From assembly GCF_905220415.1 (NCBI RefSeq), contig NC_059566.1:806001-870000 (forward strand): a stretch of DNA of 64,000 bases, in the 5' to 3' direction. A model generated the notes under the pieces. The model was not told where the DNA came from and did no database searches. It saw nothing but the letters and a program-made list of their open reading frames with translations. Positions 51,555-62,600 of this stretch are shown piece after piece; positions within the stretch are counted from its first letter, which is position 1, and each line of letters begins with the position of its first letter. Position numbers and translations under genes: made by a program. This stretch comes from Colias croceus. Its lineage: Eukaryota; Arthropoda; Insecta; Lepidoptera; Pieridae.

Positions 51555-51745
51555 ATTAAAAACCCGCATATTTCCCGTACCCGTGGGATTTTCGGGATTA
51601 AATTATCCTATGTGTTAATCCAACTTACTCTCTATATGAGTGCTAAATTTCATTGTAGGTAATCGATTCAGTATCTAGTATTTGCGTGAAACACACATAC
51701 CTACATCCTCACAAACTTTCGCATTTATAATATTAGTAGGAAGTG
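51555..51745 (-). mobile_element. Helitron, Hel-b, 3' end missing
   Basis: Contains CCCGTACCCGTGGGATTTTC, ACATCCTCACAAACTTTCGC and TTTATAATATTAGTAGGA. Confidence 0.55.
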
Positions 51746-51953
51746 GGACTTCATAAACTATTTACTATTTCATTTTATAATCTTTCATCTGTAATTGCGA
51801 AATAAAATATATCTGCGTAATAATCTCCATCATAAATAATGTTCCATCGTAGAAGTGAGATCCTTTCAGTGTAATGTGTGTCTCACTGCAGTGTGTCTAA
51901 ATTAGTACCTAAATAGTCTTGCGCTTTATTCAACGCATTTCATTTTATCATTA

Positions 51954-52046
51954 CGGTGCATTTCGATCAAATAGAGCTAGAGCAAGAGCATTCTTTCGTG
52001 GTCCTTTAGTGTAAACGAAAACTCGTTTTCAGTGTTGTTCAGTAAA
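51954..52046. mobile_element. MITE M2, left half
   Basis: TTACGGTGCATTTCGATCAA, AGAGCATTCTTTCGTGGTCC and CAGTGTTGTTCAGT; the right half is missing. Confidence 0.5.
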
Positions 52047-52603
52047 CATTTAAAAAAAAATTTAATTGTTATTTTATTTACTCATTAGGTAGAGTACTAT
52101 CGATACCAGTTTAAAGTTTTTTGATATCTTTAATAAATACGGAATAATTGCCTGAGCACATTTAAAAATAACACCCTGTATATTATGTATTTGATGATAA
52201 TATATTGTGTTAATTAATAATATGTCCTTTACTAAGCATTTAATATAATAAGTTGAATACTACACAATATACATGTACCTATATTAAAGCCTATAATTAT
52301 ATATGTATATTACTTATGTATTAATTTAATAAAATAACGGAATTTCAATATTCATACATAGATAATTATTATAATATATAGGAATATCGGGTAAAATAAA
52401 ACAAACATATCAAAGATTTAATATTGGACTAATATTTAGTAAAATACCATATTATAATAAAATTCATATAAAAATTCAAGTATTTCAGTTTTAAACAATA
52501 CCTACTAAGACTTGCCGGGGCATAGATAAAAAAAAAGGTTTTTAAACAGCCAAATTGTGATTTTTCAAAAAATACTGGCAACATTCACTTTTAACGTCAA
52601 TTT

Positions 52604-52770
52604 TTAAAGACAAAGCAGCATTGATTTTCTAATTGTATTTTCGTATATTTTTTCGTCATGAGAAATACACAGACCGTCAAAAAAATTGCCAGAAACAAAT
52701 GCTGCCAGTATCAATAATGCAAGAGTACCCGCAATCGTTTTCCCCAACAAGTCAATTAATTCTAAGATAA
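52604..52770 (-). CDS. Possible terminal exon of a small membrane protein
   Basis: The minus-strand frame reads LIDLLGKTIAGTLALLILAA, then FVSGNFFDGLCISHDEKIYE and a stop at 52604. A hydrophobic stretch of about 20 residues is followed by a polar tail, as in a single-pass membrane protein. An acceptor could be TATTATCTTAG (near 52764). No upstream exon was found, and the frame could equally be part of a long 3' UTR. Confidence 0.25.
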
Positions 52771-53260
52771 TACTATTCAAACAACAAAAAATAATCACTC
52801 TTAAATAAAATAATAAAAAAAAGAACTCAAGACTAAAACTACATAATGGTTTACATACATAATCAATTATAAATATATAAAAACAGTATTGCATAATTTG
52901 ATAGAAATTTAAATTATCTGTAAAGCTCTGAAACTTTCAAACTACATATTTTTAATCTATTATATTGATAAAAACGTACTTGTCGTAGACGCAAATAGCG
53001 TGCTATTGAATACGAGTTCTCAAATGGCATTTCACGCAATAATAATTTATTAAAATCTTCTCATCTCTAATATTTCAATGTTTAACGCAAAACCTATAGC
53101 AATCTCCATACTATTCCTATAATCTCGCTCGAAAAAGATCGCACTATATCTACTCGTATCTTTAACTATTTACTGCAATTAAACATGTTAAATAGTACAA
53201 AGAGGTTAAATTTTAATAATTTATTTAGCGTCTCACGACTGCGCGTCACCTGTACCCCTA

Positions 53261-53434
53261 GTGTGAGTTTTATCGAGTACGAAATGTTACTATCACGTCT
53301 GCGTCACAGCCGAATTAGTATGGGAAATCGAACAGCGTCCCTAGCGGACGTATGGGGAAGCTTTGATTCCCCATACAAATGTCTCGGTGACGCAGACGCG
53401 ATAGTAACGTTTCTTACTCGATGAAAACTCACAC
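53261..53434. mobile_element. Palindromic mariner-like MITE
   Basis: 174 bp with ~48-bp inverted ends: GTGTGAGTTTTATCGAGTAC on the left and CTCGATGAAAACTCACAC on the right, about 93% complementary. A TA lies immediately outside each end (53259-53260, 53435-53436), as in Tc1/mariner insertions. An inner hairpin (TATGGGGAA / TTCCCCATA) is also present. Confidence 0.7.
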
Positions 53435-56400
53435 TAGCCACACTGAAAACTCGTCACCAACTGTACGCGACGCGTCACCGAAAAGGGATTCGTTTTACAT
53501 ATTCAAATACTTAATTTACGGCCAATGTGCAATATGCAAAGCTTACACTATTTATATTTATGATAATTATAATAAAAATACTAAAAAAACTCAAACGATA
53601 CTAGGTACCTACTCTAAATAAATCGATAATACAAAAAAATCGTAATACAAAAAAAACTGTAAAAAATAAATAAATAGGAATTCAAAAATATATCAAAACA
53701 AGCGGGAATCTATCTAGAAGCACACCACAGAGTCTCCGGGGAAAGTAAAAAGGAATATTTGGGAATGGCAACACGCCCCGCTTGTCTTTGTCTTTGGGAC
53801 ATTGTCTTTGGTCGTTCAGTGGAGAGAAGTGGCGCGAAAATGTACTTATAAAAAAATAAAAATGACAACACAGAGGCTGACCGGTCACCGGTGTGAGGCA
53901 CAGCAAGGCTATGCTTGATTTTAATGTAGCACTGAGTCTATATAGAGAAAATTAGTGCATTTATAAAGCACTATTTTTAATTAGAATGTTTATATGGGTA
54001 ATTATAAATAGGTTCAGAGACCTAGTCCCACACTACAGTCGAGTCTGCACAACTACAGTATAAAACGCAATAAAAGTTTCAAATTCATTTTAATATCTCC
54101 ACAATTGTCTAAAATAATTAATCGCACGAAACAAACGGGGAGCAAAATGTAAAAGCACTATTTAATAACAACAAAATTTCATTAATACTGATCGTTTCGA
54201 TAAAACATACATTTTAAAGTGGGAAAATTTTATTCGACAAAATTGGACAAAACGACCTCAACCGATACATCGAGAGTATAGAAAAAAAAATACAATTAAA
54301 AATTTTACATTATAAACATTGATAATACCTTCAAATTATTTAGCTAGAGTTCGAATCCGGCGCCAAACGAAACGTCAACTCTGACGGCTCCAGTGTTGCC
54401 GTGCTTCAAACTCTTCACCAAAGAGTCGACACTCCAGTTGGCGCCAAAAGCGAAATTAACAAAATTGATTGTAGTTTACAACAAGTTAATGAAATAACCG
54501 TCTATAAAAATATATAATTCTAATTTCAAATAATAGTTAAAACCGACCCGCTCCATTTACGGCTAATCAAGCAACCTAATTATTTAAATAAATTCACATC
54601 TGAATTGCTATACGAAAAAAATATTGTCTATGGTACGTATATTTTCAATTACACACGTTTTGGAGTCGGTTCATTTAAAATTTACTAAAAAAATATTTTC
54701 CTATGCACCTTCCCGGCCTGTCGAAATTCCCAAACTATGTGTCAATTAGAAAAATACTTAAACGACAGTGCAAGAAATATTTATACAAACATAATATATT
54801 GTCTAGCAACATTATAAGGTATAAGGTACTATGTTTTATTATACTTCAACTAGGTTAGGTAATGAATTGCGCTACTTTCACTATTTTATTTATAATAATG
54901 TAATAATTTCACTAAAATTTCTATTCACTTGAAATTCACAAGCCTGTTCGCTTAGGCGAATAATGCTAAGTAAAAATTTTCTAATTTCGGTCCGCCTCCG
55001 ATAAGTCGATATAAAAACATTTTTTTGCGGATTTTTTCCTTTTTTTACTAAGAAACAACGTACGATACTATGTACATGCAAGTGAATGTGCAAAAAAACA
55101 CACAGGACGAGACGAGGGGACAAAAATCGTATAACAATAATTTCGTTAATTCAAACATTAGCTACTAAGTTATCAAAAAAGTACAAATTCCATTTCAAAA
55201 AATGTATAAGAAAAGATTCGCTATGCCCCCCGCGCCGTGTACCTCACGTGATATGCGAATGCGACAAAATTACTATCTAAAAAATGGAAAATATAGCATT
55301 CAAACAGCTACTATCATTAGAAAAACAGACAACTTACAACAAGAACAAATAGCCCGAAGCGGCCGTAAACAAGGAACCGAGCAAAACGTCCTACAAACTA
55401 CAACCGAAAGCGCCCCGCGGATAAACTGCTCAAAACAACTAAACTAAAACTTAAACAAAAAACGCGTACATCGAGTAGAAATTAAACGACAATCGAAACC
55501 GAAACCTCGGGGCGATGCGATTCTCAAACAAACGAGCTAAACTTCGCTATAATTAAAATAATAATAATACAATCAAAATTGAAAGCCAAGAACTTCCTCC
55601 CATCTACTAGTGCAGTCAAATCGTTCAAAGTCTCGCGTCAACTAGTGACGTCACGTGCCAAGAAACCACTCGCCACAGACTACATATCCCATCCAAACAC
55701 CTCGGTTTATAATCTACTGCCAATCATTTAGGCAAGGCCGTGCGGTGGGAAACCCATCCATCGGCCATTTTATTTATAACGTAGAAACGTCTAAACGCGA
55801 GCGTCAGCTACAACGTTGCGCGCAAAGTAAAAAAATCACGTCCGAATTCACATTAATCGTTTTTTTTTTATAAAAATATAAAAATACAAAATGGGACAGT
55901 GCGACCACACCACTCTCTGACATACACGCGACCTGCCGTACCAACTACGAGGTTAGGGGGCACTTCAAACGATTTTAAAGTATTGAGCAATTTTACCAAA
56001 AAATAATATTAATCGGGGAATTTTTAACTGGAAAATGCACACACACCGACCGGAGCAATAAGATGCCGCAGTAGCGAAAACATTTGGACAGAATTCGTTA
56101 TTTTAATGTTACTAGATCCAAAAAAAAGGAGTGACATAGTCAGATTAGAATTACCTACAGAAGAAGAAGAGTAACGTGCAAAACGAAAAGACAAATGGAT
56201 AGTGTGAAGAGATTAGTGATCGGGACGTTAGTGCTATAAAAATATCCTAATAGTCTAATAGAGGGAAACGTTATTCTGTGCAGAATTCCACTAATATCAT
56301 ATCACTAAGAAGAGCCATTCGCACGTGTGTGCATTTTTAAACTCTCACGCCTCCACCGATATCCCACAGAGCGTGTTACTGCTAAACTAAAAATACATTC

Positions 56401-57654
56401 CAATTATATTTCGTCTAGTCAATTGATTAATACTTGAAACAATATCACACGCTCGTGGGACAACAGCAGAGGCACCTATCGCGGCGGAAATTTCGCTAAA
56501 TCGTCTAATCATAGATTGTCTACTTAAATTTAATAGTCGATCAGTTTCATCTCAATATCTAACCGCTATTTAAAAATAGATTTGAAAACTCGCTACGTAA
56601 AACTGTATTGAGATGAAAACAAGGGACGTTAATATTGGGATAGTTAGGACAGTATAGTTTCAAACTATATGACAAAAAAAAAAAGATTTTTACTTAATAA
56701 TCGTGTGTATTGCCAACTAAACGGTAACGGGAGGGGTACACCAATTCGTTCGCCGCACAAGGCACTTCGCCTCACTACAGAGAGAACACGACACGAAAAA
56801 ACTTTTACAAAAACCATGAAAAAAATCATCGAAAACACGTCATAGTCTTATCTACAGTCTATAAACTTCCGTGGTCGGTCGGGATACGAAATCTGTATCC
56901 GAATTAAGTACATATCTCTCAACAGCCGTACATTCCTTTACTCTTGAAAAGATTTCAAACCTGCCATGCAAAAAGTGGACCAAAGACTATCCACAGCTAC
57001 AGATGTTCCATATCATGTACTTCATCAAACATTTGAACCGGTCCAATGTAATACAAAAGAATGCAGCACAATTATTATCGGTAAGTATATTACGATAATA
57101 ATCCTAGTCTAAAATTCCTTTAAAAATCGATTAATAATCGAACGTTCACAATTTCAATAGACCACAACGACGATAAGACTTATAGTTTACTGTCCGTAAT
57201 TATTATATTTGTCTAATAATATCCAATTAGATCTCGACAATTTGCACTTTGACGATCAACGACTTGATATACGCAAAGCACCGCACTTCGAGCCCCAGAT
57301 GTTCGAGGCTATAGGGCGTCAATAAAACCCTACAAATTGATTATAAATCTAAACTACCATCTATTGCACTATCCCGGCGGATCAAAAATATTTCCTTTAT
57401 CAATAATATATAGAATACATACATATATAGATACTACGAGACTAAAAATATAAGAAGAATCAATAACCGCGAGTACTACAGCCAAAAATGGTAACGTCTT
57501 ATACATTTTTGTACTAACACCAGTCCATACCGCCTCCCAACTAAAAACACGGCAGCGACTTAGGAACAAAACCATCGAACACATTCCCGAACGAAACGTC
57601 CAACGATCCATCGAGTATCACAACGAAAAAACGAAAAACGACGCGTCGATATCG

Positions 57655-57812
57655 AACATCGACAACTATTGTCGAAAATCGACAACAATATCGAATCAAC
57701 AACTATTGTCGGAAATCGACAAGAATTATCGAATCGACAACAATTGTCGGAAATCGACAACAATATCGAAAATCGACAAAAATATCGAAATCGACAACAA
57801 TATCCAAAATGG
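57655..57812. repeat. Palindromic minisatellite of CGACAA/TTGTCG units
   Basis: Degenerate units such as TCGACAACAATTGTCGGAAA repeat about 8 times. Each CGACAA can pair with the next TTGTCG, so the strand may form several small hairpins. Long frames through it on both strands are repeat artefacts. Confidence 0.7.
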
Positions 57813-59266
57813 GGACAAAACCGACTAAAAAGGTACTTACGTGGGGGAAAAATGGGAAAATTCACTCTAGCTACACAGGTACAATTATTCCGAGAAATGA
57901 CATTCCACTTATTACTTAGTTTTATTTAACCTTAATATAAGGGCGCGTGGGCAAACCGCAGTTTAGCCGCAACACAGCCTAATATATAGATACCTTATCA
58001 ACCAGACAACTAAGTATTTTGGATATATTTCGCTTATTGGGTTGCCGCGTTTCAAATTTGCGCTCATTGTTGATAAACGCAAGAGAAAAACGCGAAACCC
58101 GCACTCGAATACTAATATATTTTGCTTAAAATTACGTTAAACTTTGGATAATGTTGCCATCATTAGTCTACGCGCCAGTCCCACAACAGACAGCCACTCG
58201 ACATTGACACTAGCCTCCATACATTATCTGCGGCACAGATAATCTATGAAACGTCAAAAGCCAAAAATTGCAAAACCGGCAAAAGTCGTTAATCGACGAT
58301 AAATCCAAAGATAAACGGCCGCCATCTTGTCTCACTTCAAACACGCGGTACTAAAAGCCGTGATCGATAATCTAAATGTGTAACTGTCAAAAGGTGTATA
58401 GAAACAAAATGGCGGCCATTAGCCTATGGACCAGTCTAACCACAAAAAACTTTAGACAGGGTTTAACTTTAAGCGCGGGTTCTCTTTAATCTGGTTTTGT
58501 CGTATTTCACATAGACAATTACTATTAAAGTGACAGATCCCTGGTTTAAAGTTAAACTGTGTATAAATTGTTTTGTGGTAAGACCATACAAGTTTCTAAT
58601 TCAACCGAGGGGGAGGCATTCCGCTAACTTGCATAGATAATATAATTTTATTTAGCTACAACAAACTTTCTCTATTCAATCAACATTTCAAGCTTCAATA
58701 TTAAAACATCTCTTCCGTTAATATTTCGAAACCAAATTATCAATATTGAGCCCAAAATGTTGATTAATCACAAACCGTTTGAGAATAGTTCAAGCCTCTG
58801 GTAAGTAGGTTGATGCATTTGCAAGTGTGGAGCTAATAATAGTGCTAAAAGTTTCATCTAAGTTATCTAATTCCTGGATAAATCGACAGGTAAATACAAT
58901 ACTCAACTTCAAACGCACCATCTACTTGTACAGTTTAAAGTCAATCCTAGCACAATCTCATTAACTTTCCCCCTCCCACTATCTATACATTTCGCTAACC
59001 CCCCTATCAAATTCAGAAGTGCTAATCCCAAGCAAATCATCAAACCCATTCCCTTCTCGTTAATACCCACAAACTTTCAAAGCTATCCCCCCCACAGTCA
59101 TCATAGTTCAGCAACTTATCAGCCATTCCTGTTCTACATCTCCCCCCCACAAACAATCTCATACATTTCAAATAGCCATCATCATCCCCCCTAACATGTC
59201 ATATATCTCCCCCCCCACGTTTCCCTTCCTCTCTTTCCCACACTATACCCCTCGCTTCACAACATT

Positions 59267-59638
59267 CCCCCCCCCCCCCCTCTTCTGAACACGCCCTTCC
59301 TGTCCCTATTCATGACAGCCCCCCTGCTAATGTCCCATACACTCCCACTCCAACATTTGTTTACACTTCATAATGTTAGAGTTCTCGTGAAGAGCTGACT
59401 ATAGATGTGATCCTATGAAGGTCAATTTTCGGGACTAAGACGTTGCATACACTTCCCCCCAACTATCCCCTGCCTCCCCCTCCCTCCTCTCACTCCCCAC
59501 ATACCCCCCTTTACTTGCACACGGTATCCCCTCTATCCTCTGCCTAATGACGTCATATCCCCCACAATAGCTACACCCCTCTCCCCCAACTATCCGCCTC
59601 CCCCTCCCCTCCCCCCACTACCCCCCACTATCCCCCCT
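59267..59638 (-). repeat. G-rich tract (coding strand) after the orb2 stop
   Basis: On the minus strand the stop TAG is followed by AGGGGGGATAGTGGGGGGTA, another GTGGGGGGAGGGGAGGGGG block and more G-runs down to about 59450. A C14 run on the plus strand (59267-59280) adds G14. This fits a G-quadruplex-forming sequence. Confidence 0.8.
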
Positions 59639-62600
59639 CTAGCACCAGCGGAAGGGCACAGCGCGCGGTCGGTCGGCGCCCTCCTTCACGAGCGGCTTGT
59701 GAAACTCGCGGCCGGGACGAGAGTGGATCGTCGCCCAGCAGTGCTCGCAGTAGTACTGCAAGTAGAGTGACATTTCATTGTTATAATTTTTATGTGTATT
59801 CTGTTGGTATGTCTATATAAAAATAACATAACATAAAAATAGATGTACATTAAAAAAAAAAAGACGGGTTGCACTCCGGGAGTGCCGGCAGAAGTGAAAA
59901 CTTGATTATTAACGTTCAGCATGTTTGATATTTTGGAATGGTATCCGTCTTACGCATGGAATATAAGGGCTAAAAAAAAGTCCATCTTTTCGATCAGGCC
60001 ACGTGTCCTGACGCGAGTTTAAGATTTTATACCCAACGCCGCTAAAGAAGTTTTCACTTCAAAAACAAAATTAGGACACTGATTATTTATCAGTTTTGGA
60101 CAAACTGCCTAGTGTACCTAGTGCAAATGTAATGTACTACATAATAATATTATGCATGTGTTATCATACGCTTATGGCATCTCGCTTCAATATTTACGTG
60201 TGATTATTTACGTGCATATGCTTTTCTATATGGCTAACTGGTTCCTGAGACACAGTAATTTACTAATTCAGGAGCCTTACAACTTATTTATGAATCCATA
60301 TTCATATATTATAAGCTGTACCTATTTTTTATGTAAAAAAAAATTCCTATTTTTTTTTAATATCAGCTTATGCGCACATGCTTCTGAGTGTATATTACCT
60401 GATAATATGCACATGTGCGTGCTATGTTGCATGTGTATAATATATTTATAGTGTGTGTGTGTGTGTGCTTACGCATATTATTCGTCACGGTTGTGTATGT
60501 GTGTGTGTACCTATGCGTGTGTACATATTGTCATGCTTGTATCTATATAGTACTAGCGGTCCGCCCCGGCTTCGCCCGTGGTACATTTTTACGTTTCTCT
60601 CCATAAGAACCATCCTCGTACTTCAAGAAATGTAATAAAAAAAGAATTAACGAAATCGATTCAGTTGTTCTCGAGTTATGCGCTTACCAACACATTTTGC
60701 GATTCATTTTTATATTATAGAAGATATATATTAAGATTATACGTGCACGTGTGTGTGTATCTGTCTATAGTATGTCTGTATAATGTTGGTGTGTATGTAT
60801 ACCTGCAGGCACGTAACGTTGGCGCAGAAGAATGGCGCGAACTTGGAGCCGCAGCGTGCGCCGGCGCACTCGTCGCACATCTGGTCGTCCAGCACGTACG
60901 GCTTCACCTGTACACCGGGTTTGTTTGTTTGTTTATTTGTTGCTAGTAACTTGAAGATAAACGATTTTTAAAGAAAAAAAATGTGTGCGTGTGTACACGC
61001 TTAAGTGAAACTTCTTTATGACCTTATTTTCCAAATATCTGTATAAGTATTTATTGAAAATTATATATGTATACTAGCTTACCGCCCGCGGCTTCGCCCG
61101 CTTTCTCTAAAACGATTTGAGATGTAAACTATCCTATCTCTCAAGTTGGATCGAACTGCACATGGTGTGCGAATTTTATTATAATCGGTTAAGTGGTTTA
61201 GGAGTCCGTTGAGGACAAAGATTGTGACACGAGATTTATATATATTAAGATTTATCAGCCATCTGCTTTCCATAACAAGCGAAAGCTTAGTGTGGGATCA
61301 GATCGTGCCGTGTGTGAAAATTATCGTGAAATATTTATTTATTTATTTATTTTATTTAATATTACCAATGTTAGCACTCACCTCGACCCGCTTGTCGATA
61401 TCGCCGTGCTGCAGTTGCACGAAGCGCGCAGAGATCGCCGCGATGTAAGACTGCTGGTTAGAGAACGCTACTCGACCGGCGCCCTGAAATGTAGGGGAAA
61501 ATATTGTAATAAAGGATATATGGGATAATTTTTAGTCATTGGTCAAATAGGTAAGGAAGAATATTTAGTCATTGGTCAAATAGGTAAGGAAAAATATTTA
61601 GTCATTGGTCAAATAGGTAAGAATAATAGTCATTGGTTAAATGGGTAAGGAATAATATTAAGTCATTGATCAAATAGGTAAAGAATAATATTTAGTTATT
61701 AATCAAATAGGTAAAGAATAATATGAGTCTTTGGTCAAATAGTTACGGAATAATATGAATCTTTGGTCAAATAGTTAAGGAATAATACTTAGTCATTGGT
61801 CAAATAGGTAAGAATAATATTTAGTCATTGGTCAAATAGGTAAAGAATAATATGAGTCTTTGGTTAAATAGTTACGGAATAATACTTAGTTATTGGTCAA
61901 ATAGGTAAGGAATAATATTTAGTCATTGGTCAAATAGGTAAGAATAATATTTAGTCATTGGTCAAATAGGTAAGGAATAAACTTGAGAACTGTGAAAGAT
62001 TTCATTGATGACTTGTTCCGCCATTTTTTAGCGCAACAACAGATAAATGAATCTAAAAAGTAGAAACTGCTTGTTTTTTTTTTGCTAGAAAACAAAACCA
62101 TAGAAACATGCCATACCATTTTTGGATAGAAACCGACAGACAATGGAAGTAAAAAATTCCTATTCGTAATCACAATAGTTTATAATAATTTGTAATTTGC
62201 GTTAGACTTATACACTCACCTTGGGATACTTGAGCTCGGGGTCGGTGTCGATGCCGGCGTAGCACACGCCGCCGTACAGCCGGTCCATTATCATCGCCAG
62301 CTCCACTGGGAAGGGGGGAAATGGCTATTAAACTAACTTTACCCAATAAAATATAAAACAATGGACTATTGTTAATTATTTGAAATAAGAAGTTAAAAAA
62401 TATATTCATGAGTTTTCAATCTATAGTGGTTTAAAGTTAACTCAAAAATGGAGCATTTTCGTAAATTTTCTAAAAAATCTTAGAGAAAGTGTAAGAAATG
62501 TTATAGTATGCTAAATATTCGTGATCTACTCAATAAGCTCTTTCATTTGATACCACACACGACATGTTTTGGAAATTTTTATTTTTTTTCTTTGTATGCC

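Larger units (their letters stand above)
50642..52590. other. Intergenic with scattered repeats
   Basis: No gene. Besides the listed elements, 51082-51170 contains a fragment reading TTAGGGTTCCGAACCTCAAA, related to the repeat at 42.5 kb. 52050-52590 is very AT-rich. Confidence 0.45.
52400..59638 (-). other. Probable long 3' UTR of orb2 (CPEB)
   Basis: Follows the orb2 stop codon on the same strand. Only one mobile element (53261-53434) is visible in about 7.2 kb, against roughly one per 0.5-1 kb elsewhere. The sequence has mixed composition, many short direct motifs such as a Pumilio-type site (minus strand TGTACATA, plus 55069-55076), and no long coding frame. CPEB genes often have long regulatory 3' UTRs. 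The end point is not determined. Confidence 0.45.

Noticed and set aside
53710..53906. Overlapping 63-74 codon minus-strand frames
   Set aside because: Probably part of the orb2 3' UTR; two frames compete and neither resembles a protein family.
57560..57929. Frames of 86-101 codons on both strands
   Set aside because: Generated by the CGACAA/TTGTCG minisatellite.
61531..61981. CRISPR-like array
   Set aside because: Units are adjacent without unique spacers and the host is an animal; simple minisatellite in an intron.
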